From: Flavobacteriales bacterium UBA7612
Lineage (GTDB): Bacteria; Bacteroidota; Bacteroidia; Flavobacteriales; Weeksellaceae
Assembly: GCA_002484335.1 (NCBI GenBank)
Contig: DLJQ01000022.1
Coordinates: 198,134-262,133, forward strand
Direction: 5' to 3'
DNA length: 64,000 nucleotides
This document shows, one piece after another, positions 1-8,882 of the stretch. A program made the position numbers and the translations under genes. Below the pieces are notes generated by a model. It was given only the letters and a program-made list of their open reading frames with translations, ran no database searches and was not told the DNA's origin. Position 1 is the stretch's first letter, and the number at the start of each line of letters is the position of its first letter.

Positions 1-356
1 TCAACATAATACCATTTACTTCCCTCCTTTTGAAAAGCAGATAATTCTTCATGCTCATAAAAATCACCTAAATGATCTTGGTAGTAGGCTTTAAAATGAA
101 CATAACTATCCCAAGCTTTTACAACAATCAATTTTAACCAAGTATTTTGTTTTGACCATTGATCTATTTCATTTTTAGAATGATACGGCCTTTTACTAGG
201 ATGTGTAGTTTCTACTAAATAATCTACCAAATGAAGTGAGAAAGCTGAATAACGAGAACGCATCAAAACTTCTGGTGTTTTAGGTAAAAACTCATCTTTA
301 TGATAAGGTTCGCAACAATCTTTATATTCTTTTCCTGAACAACAAGGACATTCCAT
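1..356 (-). CDS. YchJ-like SEC-C motif protein, 3' end off the window
   Basis: Partial gene: 118 codons are visible from the ATG at 354-356 and the frame is still open at base 1, so the C-terminus lies to the left of the window. The first residues, MECPCCSGKEYKDCC, are the short zinc-binding SEC-C motif (CxC...CC) that starts YchJ/UPF0225 proteins. A typical 'VLMRSRYSAF' segment follows near residue 32, then an NTF2-like region. Members are small soluble proteins of unknown function. No clear promoter is seen upstream. Family assignment is from the motif and the conserved block after it. Confidence 0.85.
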   Translation of the reverse strand, partial: MECPCCSGKEYKDCCEPYHKDEFLPKTPEVLMRSRYSAFSLHLVDYLVETTHPSKRPYHSKNEIDQWSKQNTWLKLIVVKAWDSYVHFKAYYQDHLGDFYEHEELSAFQKEGSKWYYV

Positions 357-458
357 TTTTTTGTGGTAAAGATACTCAAAATAAAAAGAAAATATTTTTT
401 ACATCACTCAGTTCATCAATAATATTGTATCTTAATCTAGATTTTTTAATTGTATTAC

Positions 459-854
459 ATGAACCATAAAACATATAAAATTAAAGGAAACAAAATTCAC
501 TCAATTTCAGATTTTTATCAAGAAATAAATCGATTGTTCATGAAAAATGAAAATTGGAATTTAGGAGAAAGTTTAGATGCCTTAGATGATTTACTTTATG
601 GTGGATATGGAGATTTATTTGGGTTAGACAAAATTACTATACTATGGAAAAACTCAGAAGAAAGTAAAAAATCATTAGGTTATGAAACAACCAAAATTTA
701 TTATGAAAGTAAAATTTCTCAACCAGAAAAATATAATGTAAAAAAAATTAAAATAGATTTAAAAGAATTACAAGAAAATAAAGGTAAAACGTATTTTGAA
801 ATCATTATCGAAATCTTTAAATCTCATAAAAATATAGAGCTAATATTACAATAA
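459..854 (+). CDS. Barstar-family protein (ribonuclease-inhibitor fold)
   Basis: 131 residues from the ATG at 459; a TTG nine bases upstream is in frame, but the ATG fits the family better because the barstar fold begins at the following strand (TYKIKG). The segment NLGESLDALDDLLYGGYG (about residues 36-53) matches the barstar signature, a helix with a conserved LDAL-D-L core and a Gly-rich turn. Barstars bind and inhibit barnase-type RNases in the cytoplasm. No barnase-like secreted RNase lies beside it: the neighbours are a YchJ-like gene and a lipoprotein. It is therefore an orphan immunity-type gene, or it acts on a toxin encoded elsewhere. Function beyond the fold is inference. Confidence 0.8.
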   Translation: MNHKTYKIKGNKIHSISDFYQEINRLFMKNENWNLGESLDALDDLLYGGYGDLFGLDKITILWKNSEESKKSLGYETTKIYYESKISQPEKYNVKKIKIDLKELQENKGKTYFEIIIEIFKSHKNIELILQ

Positions 855-886
855 ACTAAATATCAAATCACACATTTTAACTACAA

Positions 887-1393
887 ATGAATTTAAAAAC
901 AATAACAATCGTTTTAGGGTCTATTTTATCATTTACAATGATATCATGTAACTCTAATAAAATAAATAATCACGAGCAAACAGAAAATTCTATTTCATCT
1001 AGTAAATTAATTTCTTCTTTAAAAGCTACACAAAACAATTATAATATAAAAGATACTATTACTTTAGAGTTTACGGTAACAAATCCAACTTCAAAAGTTA
1101 TAAAATTTACTCAATATCATACTCCATTTGAAGGAATGATAAGTGATTTTTTAACAATAAAAGACACTAAAGGTAATGATATTAAATACATTGGCCCTAT
1201 GGTTAAGAGAATTACTCCTCCTCCAAGTAATTCATATCATACATTAGAACCTGGAACTAGCGAGAGTATAAAATTTTCCATCAATAAAAGTTATAAAATT
1301 GAAAATGCAGGAACGTATATTATAAACTATATTCAAACCCCTATTAACGGAATAAAAACTAGTAAATCAATCAAAATAAAAGTAAATAACTAA
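887..1393 (+). CDS. Predicted lipoprotein with BsuPI / M35-propeptide-like beta domain
   Basis: 168 residues. A type II signal peptide ends in the lipobox MISC (Cys about residue 21), so the protein is probably lipid-anchored. The rest is one Ig-like beta domain: 'LEFTVTNPTSKVIKF', then 'TPFEGMISDFLTI' and 'GPMVKR', a pattern resembling the beta domain before the catalytic part of M35 (deuterolysin, peptidyl-Lys) metallopeptidases and, more remotely, BsuPI proteinase inhibitor. No HExxH motif is present, so it is not a peptidase. It may be a free-standing inhibitor-like domain; that is inference. A hairpin terminator follows at 1403-1437. Confidence 0.6.
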   Translation: MNLKTITIVLGSILSFTMISCNSNKINNHEQTENSISSSKLISSLKATQNNYNIKDTITLEFTVTNPTSKVIKFTQYHTPFEGMISDFLTIKDTKGNDIKYIGPMVKRITPPPSNSYHTLEPGTSESIKFSINKSYKIENAGTYIINYIQTPINGIKTSKSIKIKVNN

Positions 1394-1402
1394 AAAACAA
1401 AG

Positions 1403-1437
1403 CTCAAGAATTAATTAATCTTAATCTTGAGTTTTTT
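1403..1437 (+). terminator. Terminator after the lipoprotein gene
   Basis: CTCAAGA (1403-1409) pairs with TCTTGAG (1425-1431) and is followed by six T. It lies between convergent genes and can act for the plus-strand lipoprotein; on the minus strand the A/T pattern could also serve the RDD gene. Confidence 0.7.
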
Positions 1438-2160
1438 CTATTTATCTTTATGATAATGGTAATGGTCCTGAATAATAATTTGAATAAAATCTATATTACC
1501 TAAACCATCACTCTTTACATCCATAATTTCTTCTAATTTTCTTGTTAGTTTTAAAAGAATATCATAGTCATTCTTTTTCATTGCAATATTAAAATTATCC
1601 TTTACAATATTTATATCTCTATCAGACAACTTGTAAACTTCAGGAAAACGAATTTTATATGTATCAGAAATATTTTCAAATATCGTTTGAGATAAATCCA
1701 ATTTAGGATTAAGATCAATTAAACAAGTATTAGCTACAATATCTCCTAAACGTTGATGTTTTTTATTAATAATGATTGTTATTAATGCGATTATTCCTGT
1801 AAATAAATATAATTCTACAAGTCCAATTACCCATCGTAAAAAATAATCAAAATTATTTGCTCTATTCCCATCAATTCTTAATACCCTAATTTTCATCAAC
1901 CATTTTCCAAAAGTTTGTCCATTCATTAAAATTTCTAAAACCAAAGGATATAATAAGAAAATGAATCCAAGTAAACTAAAAATACCATAGGTAAACCATT
2001 TATCTTTTATGGGAATAAGAGTTGAAAAGTAATAAAGTGCAATCACCAAAAAGATACGAATAATAATATCTATAATATAAGCTAATATACGTTTACCTAC
2101 AGAAGCTATATTGTATTCAATTTGCACATTTTGAGGTGTATTGACTAAAAGTTTATTCAT
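1438..2160 (-). CDS. RDD family membrane protein
   Basis: 240 residues. An RDD domain fills about residues 15-150: 'GKRILAYIIDIIIR' carries the conserved Arg and Asp of the first membrane helix, followed by two further hydrophobic helices and a 'GQTFGKWLMKIRVLR' loop that is typical of the family. The last 80 residues are soluble and charged. Members are inner-membrane proteins, some proposed to be ion transporters. In Bacteroidota the gene commonly sits beside spoIIM / DUF4129 / DUF4350 / moxR / DUF58, as here, transcribed divergently from that operon with only 30 bases between the start codons. Confidence 0.9.
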   Translation of the reverse strand: MNKLLVNTPQNVQIEYNIASVGKRILAYIIDIIIRIFLVIALYYFSTLIPIKDKWFTYGIFSLLGFIFLLYPLVLEILMNGQTFGKWLMKIRVLRIDGNRANNFDYFLRWVIGLVELYLFTGIIALITIIINKKHQRLGDIVANTCLIDLNPKLDLSQTIFENISDTYKIRFPEVYKLSDRDINIVKDNFNIAMKKNDYDILLKLTRKLEEIMDVKSDGLGNIDFIQIIIQDHYHYHKDK

Positions 2161-2167
2161 ATATTTG
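2141..2167 (+). promoter_or_regulatory. Promoter for the spoIIM-moxR-DUF58 operon
   Basis: TTG at 2141-2143 and TATATTTG at 2160-2167, 16 bases apart, fit the Bacteroidota -33/-7 consensus. The boxes lie inside the start of the divergent RDD gene; the SpoIIM-like ATG is at 2191, giving a short leader. Confidence 0.6.
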
Positions 2168-2190
2168 AATTACTAATTAACCCCTCTACA

Positions 2191-3189
2191 ATGAGAGAAG
2201 CTCATTTTATTGATAAAAATAAGGCGAAATGGTCTGATATTGAACATAATTTGAAAAATAAAATTAATGTTCATCCAGATATTCTGTCTAAAAACTACAT
2301 CGAAATTACGAATGATTTGGCTTTTGCTCAAACATTTTATCCAAAAAGTAAAACAAAAGAATACTTAAATGAGCTAGCATTATTTGCTCATCAATCCATA
2401 TATAAAGACCAAAGAAATTCGAGTAATCAATTCATTCAATTCTTTAAAAATGACGTTCCTAATGTTATCTACAAAAATCATAAAATGCTATTGTATTCTT
2501 TTTTGATTTTTTCTTTTGCCGTTCTCATAGGAATAATATCTTCTCATTACGATCAAGATTTCACAAGTCTTATCTTAGGAAGAGATTATGTAGAAGAAAC
2601 ATTAGTTAACATTAAAAATGGTGATCCTGCTGCTATTTATAAATCTGGAAGTCAAACTGGTTCTACACTTGCAATTACTGTCAACAATATAAAAGTTGCA
2701 TTTTATGCATTTACATTAGGTTTATTTTTTAGTATTGGAGCTGGATATATCTTATTTAACAATGGAATTATGTTAGGTGCATTCCATTATATGTTTTTTA
2801 AAGAAGGGGTTTTAGGAAAAGCCATGACAGCAATTTGGATGCATGGTACTATAGAAATATCTGTTATTATAATTGCTGGAGCTTGTGGGCTAATGCTTGG
2901 TAATAGTTTTATGTTTCCAAAAACTTATTCACGTAAAAAATCTTTAATCTTAAAAAGTAAAGAAGCTGTAATGATATTAGTTAGTACAATTCCATTTTTT
3001 ATGCTTGCAGGGTTTATCGAGGGATTTATTACTCGTTTGTATGATATTAATCTATTTTTAAGTCTAGCTGTAATCCTATTATCCATTGTTTTGATTGTAT
3101 GGTATTACGTTATTTATCCTATCAAAAAAAATAGAAAAAATCATTCTATGTCTAATCCTATTTTATCGAACACGAATGAGGAAGAATAA
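2191..3189 (+). CDS. Stage II sporulation protein M family (DUF95) membrane protein
   Basis: 332 residues. A soluble N-terminal segment of about 95 residues is followed by five or six membrane helices; 'FYAFTLGLFFSIGAGYILFNNGIMLG' and 'WMHGTIEISVIIIAGACGL' are characteristic SpoIIM blocks. In non-sporulating bacteria this family is found beside RDD, MoxR and DUF58 genes and probably belongs to the same membrane-associated system. It is the first gene of the operon; the next gene begins 14 bases before its end. The role is inferred from context only. Confidence 0.88.
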   Translation: MREAHFIDKNKAKWSDIEHNLKNKINVHPDILSKNYIEITNDLAFAQTFYPKSKTKEYLNELALFAHQSIYKDQRNSSNQFIQFFKNDVPNVIYKNHKMLLYSFLIFSFAVLIGIISSHYDQDFTSLILGRDYVEETLVNIKNGDPAAIYKSGSQTGSTLAITVNNIKVAFYAFTLGLFFSIGAGYILFNNGIMLGAFHYMFFKEGVLGKAMTAIWMHGTIEISVIIIAGACGLMLGNSFMFPKTYSRKKSLILKSKEAVMILVSTIPFFMLAGFIEGFITRLYDINLFLSLAVILLSIVLIVWYYVIYPIKKNRKNHSMSNPILSNTNEEE

Positions 3190-3832
3190 AACATTCTGGA
3201 CTATTATATTATTATTTACCCAATTTATTCTTTTTGCTCAAGATAAAAAAGAAGAATTCGAAGCGTTTAAACATAAATATTCATCAAAAACATTTGATTA
3301 TAATGATGTACAACCTCCTAAAGAAAAATCTAACTTTTTATCTAATATATTAAATTATATTTTATCATTTTTAGCAAAATTACCTTGGGTATTTATCTTT
3401 TATACTATTGTTATTCTATTTATTTTATTCGTTGGTTATCGCATTTATAAAAATGGTGGCTTATTAAAACAAAATGCACGCAAAATAAGTGAAGAAACTG
3501 ATTTTAATTACATCGAACAAAATTTAAATAATATTAATTTAAATGAATTGATTTCTAAAGCTGAAAACAATAATAATTATCCTTTAGCAATACGTTATTT
3601 ACATTACCAAAACTTACAAAATTTGGATAAGTATGGTATAATTGAATGGAATCCAAAAAAAACAAATCAACAATTTATTAATCAAATAAAAAATGAAAAG
3701 AATAAACTAGATTTTCAAGAAAATACAAGAATTTTTAATCAAGTTTGGTTTGGTGAATTTGTTATTAATGAAGATGATTATAAAAATCTTAAAGTTATGT
3801 TTAACCAATTTAATGAAACAATAATTGCATGA
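3176..3832 (+). CDS. DUF4129 domain membrane protein
   Basis: 218 residues from the ATG at 3176. I chose this start because it gives a good signal peptide (MRKNKTFWTIILLFTQFILFA, cleavage after AQ) and overlaps the SpoIIM-like gene by 14 bases; an upstream frame extension reads through coding sequence of that gene and adds nothing conserved. A membrane helix lies at about residues 68-90, and a cytoplasmic DUF4129 region follows with 'PLAIRYLHYQNLQNL' and 'NQVWFGEF' near the C-terminus. DUF4129 proteins occur with MoxR ATPases and transglutaminase-like proteins; biochemical function is unknown. The end overlaps the next gene by four bases. Confidence 0.85.
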   Translation: MRKNKTFWTIILLFTQFILFAQDKKEEFEAFKHKYSSKTFDYNDVQPPKEKSNFLSNILNYILSFLAKLPWVFIFYTIVILFILFVGYRIYKNGGLLKQNARKISEETDFNYIEQNLNNINLNELISKAENNNNYPLAIRYLHYQNLQNLDKYGIIEWNPKKTNQQFINQIKNEKNKLDFQENTRIFNQVWFGEFVINEDDYKNLKVMFNQFNETIIA

Positions 3833-5001
3833 AAAATAATTTAGTTATTATAATTGGAATTTTTGTTCTAATTTTTTTAATGCTCTTTGGTTATTCTAAA
3901 CTAAATTTTTCTTTACCAAAATCATGGGAAATCACTCTTGATCAAAATAGTAAAGATCCTTACGGTTTATATATTGCACATAAAGAAATAGGGAATCTTT
4001 CAAAAGGAAAAATAAAAGATTTAGAGAAAATATCTGAATTGAATATTGATAAAACTAAGGCAAGCGATTACGCTCTTGTTATTATAGGAAAAGAAGTTTT
4101 TTTAGATTCTATTTCAAAAAAGTACATTTCTGATTTAGTAAAAAATGGAGGAATTGTATTTATTTCAGATTATCAAGATAATACAGACGATACTATATAT
4201 ACAGCATATAAAGATATTAAAGGGAATTTTGAATTGTCGTTAAAAGATAAGTATCTAATCAGTAATAAGAAAGATATTCAACATCATTATATAGAAAAAT
4301 ATAATGCTAGAAATCATGAAGTTCTTGGAACAATTAATATTAACAATAAATCATATCCTAACTTTATAAAATATCAACCAAATAAAGCGAAAGGATACTT
4401 TTTATATCACACAGAACCTATTTATTTTTCAAATTATTATCTTCTTAATCAAGATAGTTATTTTTATTCTAAAACTGTTTTTCAATCTTTGAAAGGGAAA
4501 ACCATTCTATGGTATAATACAGAAAAAACTTATGCAGGAGCAGCAAATACATCTGTTATGAGATTTATAATGTCCCAACCTGCTTTAAAATATTCATGGA
4601 TAAGTTTGTTGATTCTTCTTTTCTTATTTTTAATTTTTAAAAGTAAAAGAGAACAACGAATTATACCAATTATAGAAAAAGAAGAAAATCATAGTTTAGA
4701 GTTTGCTAAAACAATATCTTCACTTTATCAAGAAAATGGTGAAACAAAAGATATCATAAATAAGAAAATTGATTATTTTCTCTATCAATTGAGAAAAAGT
4801 TTTATGATTGAAACTGATGATCTCATGAATAAAAAATTTATAGAACTTGTTGCTCAAAAAGCAAATATTTCACAAGAAGAATGTCTAAATGATTTTCTTA
4901 TAATAAAAAATAGTTACGAAAAACAACATCCAACTATACATGATTTAAAAAATGTATATCAAATTATAGAAAACTACAAACAGAAAGCAAATATCTCATG
5001 A
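3829..5001 (+). CDS. DUF4350 domain protein
   Basis: 390 residues, starting in an ATGA overlap with the DUF4129 gene. A membrane helix lies at residues 5-24. A periplasmic alpha/beta region follows with 'DPYGLYIAHKEIGNL' and 'VKNGGIVFISDY', the DUF4350 pattern distantly similar to class I amidotransferase folds. A second helix at about 255-270 precedes a cytoplasmic tail of some 115 residues. It is probably an inner-membrane component of the MoxR/DUF58 system. No catalytic residues can be assigned from sequence alone. Confidence 0.8.
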   Translation: MKNNLVIIIGIFVLIFLMLFGYSKLNFSLPKSWEITLDQNSKDPYGLYIAHKEIGNLSKGKIKDLEKISELNIDKTKASDYALVIIGKEVFLDSISKKYISDLVKNGGIVFISDYQDNTDDTIYTAYKDIKGNFELSLKDKYLISNKKDIQHHYIEKYNARNHEVLGTININNKSYPNFIKYQPNKAKGYFLYHTEPIYFSNYYLLNQDSYFYSKTVFQSLKGKTILWYNTEKTYAGAANTSVMRFIMSQPALKYSWISLLILLFLFLIFKSKREQRIIPIIEKEENHSLEFAKTISSLYQENGETKDIINKKIDYFLYQLRKSFMIETDDLMNKKFIELVAQKANISQEECLNDFLIIKNSYEKQHPTIHDLKNVYQIIENYKQKANIS

Positions 5002-5990
5002 ACGAAAATACATATCAACCAATACAAATAGAAAATAGAATCGATTTTACAGATGTACAAGAAAAAATGCAAGCTGTAAAAAAGGAATTAAAAAAAGTAA
5101 TTGTTGGACAAGATGATGTTATAGATCAATTAATTCTTACTTTATTATCAGACGGTCATTCACTTATAGAAGGTTTACCTGGTGTTGCGAAAACAATGAT
5201 GGCAAAATTATTAGCTAAAACAATCAATGCTGAATTTAATCGTATTCAATTTACACCAGATTTAATGCCTTCTGATGTAATAGGAACTTCTATTTTGAAT
5301 TCAAAAATTAATGAATTCGAATTTAAAAAAGGTCCAATTTTCGCAAATATTATTTTAATTGATGAAATTAACCGATCTCCTGCTAAAACACAAGCAGCTT
5401 TGTTCGAGTGTATGTCCGAGCAACAAGTTACAGTTGATGGAAATACTTATCCTTTACAACCTCCATTTTTAGTTTTGGCAACACAAAACCCTATTGAACA
5501 AGAAGGTACTTATCGTTTACCAGAAGCCCAATTAGATCGTTTCATGTTTAAAATTTTTGTAAATTATCCATCCTTAGAAAATGAAATAGAATTATTAAAA
5601 GAGCAACAAGACCGTAAAAATATAGATAAAACTACTTTAGTTCATAAGGTAATTAATGGTAATGATATTAATGAATTTCAAGAGCGAATAAAATCAATCT
5701 TTATACACGAATCATTATTAAATTATATTGCAACAGTTGTGCATCAAACTCGTATTGATCAATCTTTGTATATCGGTGCTTCACCCCGTGCTTCTATAGC
5801 TATATTAGATGCTTCTAAATCTAATGCTGCTATTAATGGAAGAGATTTCGTAATTCCTGAAGATATAAAACAGGTTGCACATGCAATTTTAGGTCATCGT
5901 GTTGTCTTAGTTCCTGAAAAAGAAATGGAAGGAATAACAACACAACAAATTATACAACAAATTATTGATCGCGTAGAAATTCCACGTTAA
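4998..5990 (+). CDS. MoxR-family AAA+ ATPase
   Basis: 330 residues; the start overlaps the previous gene by four bases (ATGA). Walker A is GLPGVAKT (about 59-66), Walker B is 'IILIDEINRSP' and sensor 1 lies in 'FLVLATQNPIEQEGTY'. These are hallmarks of MoxR ATPases, chaperone-like enzymes that assemble or activate partner proteins, generally together with VWA or DUF58 proteins. The C-terminal lid carries 'GASPRAS'. Translational coupling with the DUF58 gene supports a two-component ATPase/VWA unit. Confidence 0.95.
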   Translation: MNENTYQPIQIENRIDFTDVQEKMQAVKKELKKVIVGQDDVIDQLILTLLSDGHSLIEGLPGVAKTMMAKLLAKTINAEFNRIQFTPDLMPSDVIGTSILNSKINEFEFKKGPIFANIILIDEINRSPAKTQAALFECMSEQQVTVDGNTYPLQPPFLVLATQNPIEQEGTYRLPEAQLDRFMFKIFVNYPSLENEIELLKEQQDRKNIDKTTLVHKVINGNDINEFQERIKSIFIHESLLNYIATVVHQTRIDQSLYIGASPRASIAILDASKSNAAINGRDFVIPEDIKQVAHAILGHRVVLVPEKEMEGITTQQIIQQIIDRVEIPR

Positions 5991-7318
5991 TGAATGTTTT
6001 TAGAAGTATTTTTCTCACAAATCGTTTGTTCTACATAGGATTTTTTATTGCATTTTGTTATGTGATTAGTTTTTTTGTACCTATATTTTTCTATATAACA
6101 AATGCTATTGCATTCATCCTTGTAATAATCATTTTAATGGATATTCTATTTATTTTTTTAGTGAAAAATTCAATAGAAATTATACGAGAATATCCTGAAC
6201 GTCTATCTAATGGAGACAAAAATGATTTGAAATTACATGTAAAAAGTAATTATCTATTTCCCTTATATCTAAGGATTATAGAAGAACTTCCTATTCAATT
6301 ACAAATAAGAAATTTAGAATTTAAAAAACATCTTGCTAAAAAAGAAGCAACACAATTTTTATATACTGTAAAACCGACAGAAAGAGGATCTTATGATTTT
6401 GGAAAAACAAATGTTTTTATTTCAGTTTTTGGACTAATCGAAAAGAGAATTCAAAGTAATGAAAATTTATCTATTCCATCCTATCCATCATATTTACAAC
6501 TAAAACAATTCCAATTATATTCAACGGCTAAATTACAGAATCAATTTGGAATGAAAAGAATCCGAAAAATTGGAACAAATACAGAATTTGAAAATATAAG
6601 AAATTATAACATTGGTGATGAATATAGATTAATCAATTGGAAAGCTACAGCAAAAGCGAATAAATTAATGGTAAATCAATTTCAAGAAGAAAAATCACAA
6701 CCAGTCTATTCTGTAATTGATTTGGGAAGAACTATGCGAATGCCTTTTGATGGATTAAAATTATTGGATTATTCAATTAATTCTAGTCTAGTTTTAGCCA
6801 ATATATCACTTCAAAAAAATGAGAAAGCAGGTTTAATTACTTTTAATAATTCAATTAAGGATTTTGTTGTTGCTGATAGAAAAAATTATCAAATGCCTAT
6901 GATTTTAGAAAAATTGTACAATGTTGATACAAATTTTCTTGAAACTGATTTTGGGCAATTGTATGTTTTTATGAAACGAAAACTTACTCAACGTTCTCTT
7001 CTATTTATTTATACAAATTTTGAGACATTAGATGCTTTAGAGCGACAAATGCCTTACCTAAAATTAATTAAAAAATCTCATGTTGTTGTATTGATTTTAT
7101 TTAAAAATACGGAGTTAAAAAAATTAGCTCATCAAAAAGCAAAAACGACAACAGATATTTATAATAATGTAATCGCTGAAAAATTTAATTATGACAAAGA
7201 ATTAATCATTAACAGATTAAATCAATTCGGAATTTTAACCATTTATTGCGAACCTAAAGAATTAACTATTGGAATTATTAATAAATATTTAGAGATAAAA
7301 GCCAAGGGATTATTCTAA
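5990..7318 (+). CDS. DUF58 (VWA-like) domain protein
   Basis: 442 residues; its ATG overlaps the MoxR stop codon (TAATG). Two N-terminal membrane helices (about 12-35 and 38-60) are followed by an extracytoplasmic-type beta domain and the DUF58 core 'YNIGDEYRLINWKATAK' (about residue 205), then 'DLGRTM', a MIDAS-like segment of a VWA fold. It is the usual MoxR partner. Last gene of the operon; a hairpin at 7483-7515 is the first plausible terminator downstream. Confidence 0.92.
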   Translation: MNVFRSIFLTNRLFYIGFFIAFCYVISFFVPIFFYITNAIAFILVIIILMDILFIFLVKNSIEIIREYPERLSNGDKNDLKLHVKSNYLFPLYLRIIEELPIQLQIRNLEFKKHLAKKEATQFLYTVKPTERGSYDFGKTNVFISVFGLIEKRIQSNENLSIPSYPSYLQLKQFQLYSTAKLQNQFGMKRIRKIGTNTEFENIRNYNIGDEYRLINWKATAKANKLMVNQFQEEKSQPVYSVIDLGRTMRMPFDGLKLLDYSINSSLVLANISLQKNEKAGLITFNNSIKDFVVADRKNYQMPMILEKLYNVDTNFLETDFGQLYVFMKRKLTQRSLLFIYTNFETLDALERQMPYLKLIKKSHVVVLILFKNTELKKLAHQKAKTTTDIYNNVIAEKFNYDKELIINRLNQFGILTIYCEPKELTIGIINKYLEIKAKGLF

Positions 7319-7482
7319 AGAAATAATAAAATCTTTATTAATCTATTAAAATTATTTAAACTAATTCTTTTATTAATTTATTTCATTTTAATTCTCTCGA
7401 ATAATATTTTTTAGAAATTTCACAGTTCAGAGTGATATTTGTATAATTAAAAATAACAATATATTAAATTTCAATCCATCTT

Positions 7483-7515
7483 ATGTACCTAAGATGGATT
7501 CTTTTATTAAATGAT
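7483..7515 (+). terminator. Hairpin terminator downstream of the DUF58 gene
   Basis: Eleven-base arms AATCCATCTTA (7483-7493) and TAAGATGGATT (7500-7510) enclose TGTACC and are followed by CTTTT. It lies 165 bases past the DUF58 stop codon and 50 before the esterase, so the operon would have a long 3' UTR. Confidence 0.65.
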
Positions 7516-7566
7516 TTTATATCTTTATAAAACAATTAACCCAATTATTATAGATAATAAAAACCT

Positions 7567-8880
7567 ATGTCTAATTCAATTATTTATCCTACTTCTGTTG
7601 GAGATTTTTCTAGAATAAAAGAAAATAATGTCACTTTTATTAAAAATATTCGCTACGCAAAATCAGAAAGATATCATAACCCTATTCCTGTACAAAATGA
7701 ACAATTTATTTCTGATAAAATTGTTATGTGTCCTCAAAACCCAAGTGAATTAACAGATAAATATCTAGAAAAAATTGATATAAATGATTGCCATTTTGAT
7801 GAATCTCCTCAATATTTAACAATAACAATCCCAGATAATTCTCAGAACAATAATAATTTACCTGTTGTTGTGTGGATTCATGGTGGTTCTTATGAATATG
7901 GAGCTGGTTCTATTGGAACCTCAGATCCTTCAGTTTGGGTAGACGAACAAAATATTATTGTAGTTTCACTTACTTTTAGACTTGGAATTTTTGGATTTCT
8001 TGGTGGTTATGATAAACGAAAAGCTAATTTAGGTTTATTAGACATTATTGAAGGATTGAAATGGGTTAAAGAAAATATAGCAGCTTTTGGAGGAGATCAA
8101 AATAATATAACTATTATGGGACAATCTGCTGGTGGGGATGCTGTAACACATTTGTTAGGAATAGAAAAAGCTAATAATTTATTTAAAAGAGCTATTATAC
8201 ATAGTGCCCCACTTTCTCTAAGAACACAAAAAGAAAAACTAAATAAATATTTTTCAAAAGAAACTGCTAATGTTCAAAATGATTCTGATCTTTCAAAACT
8301 ATTAAATACACAAAATAATAATCGACCTCCACTTCTTCGATTTGGTTTAAAAGCATTTATGCCTTTTGGCTTAGAGTACGGTTTTAATCCTTTACCAAAT
8401 GAGGATGAAATGCAGCAGGCCTGGGATAAAAATGCAAATAAATATGATGTTTTAATAGGTAATAATACCGAAGAAGCATCCTTTTTCCTAAAAACTACCA
8501 ATTTTTATTTAAAATATAAGAATAATATAATCAATAATTTTATAACTGATAAGTTGATTAATGGAATAACAAATTCCATTTACAAAAATCCTTGTAGAAA
8601 ATTCGCAAATGATTATAGTAAAGCTGGCGGAAATATTTATTATTATACAATTTCTCCATTAATAAAAGGAGCTGACTTAGCTGCAGGACATTGTATTGAT
8701 TTACCATTGATTTTTGCTAACGAAAAAGCATGGAAAAATGCAGAAATGATAAAAGATATTTCATGGAATTATATTTTCGAAAATGGGAAGTTAATGAGAA
8801 AAATATGGGCTGATTTTGCTAGAAATGGTAAAATATCTAATGAACAATCTCCTCAATTTTTAACAATTAATAAATTATAA
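7567..8880 (+). CDS. Type-B carboxylesterase / lipase (alpha/beta hydrolase)
   Basis: 437 residues without a signal peptide, hence probably cytoplasmic. The oxyanion segment is 'VWIHGGSYEYGAG', the nucleophile elbow is GQSAGG with Ser187, and the His is in 'AAGHCIDLPLIFAN' (His375), as in p-nitrobenzyl esterases; an acidic partner is likely among Glu302/Glu303. All three catalytic positions are present, although the protein is shorter than the 480-550 residues usual for the family, with an abbreviated middle. Substrate unknown. It ends two bases before the convergent lipoprotein gene, so the two mRNAs overlap. Confidence 0.88.
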   Translation: MSNSIIYPTSVGDFSRIKENNVTFIKNIRYAKSERYHNPIPVQNEQFISDKIVMCPQNPSELTDKYLEKIDINDCHFDESPQYLTITIPDNSQNNNNLPVVVWIHGGSYEYGAGSIGTSDPSVWVDEQNIIVVSLTFRLGIFGFLGGYDKRKANLGLLDIIEGLKWVKENIAAFGGDQNNITIMGQSAGGDAVTHLLGIEKANNLFKRAIIHSAPLSLRTQKEKLNKYFSKETANVQNDSDLSKLLNTQNNNRPPLLRFGLKAFMPFGLEYGFNPLPNEDEMQQAWDKNANKYDVLIGNNTEEASFFLKTTNFYLKYKNNIINNFITDKLINGITNSIYKNPCRKFANDYSKAGGNIYYYTISPLIKGADLAAGHCIDLPLIFANEKAWKNAEMIKDISWNYIFENGKLMRKIWADFARNGKISNEQSPQFLTINKL

Positions 8881-8882
8881 AC

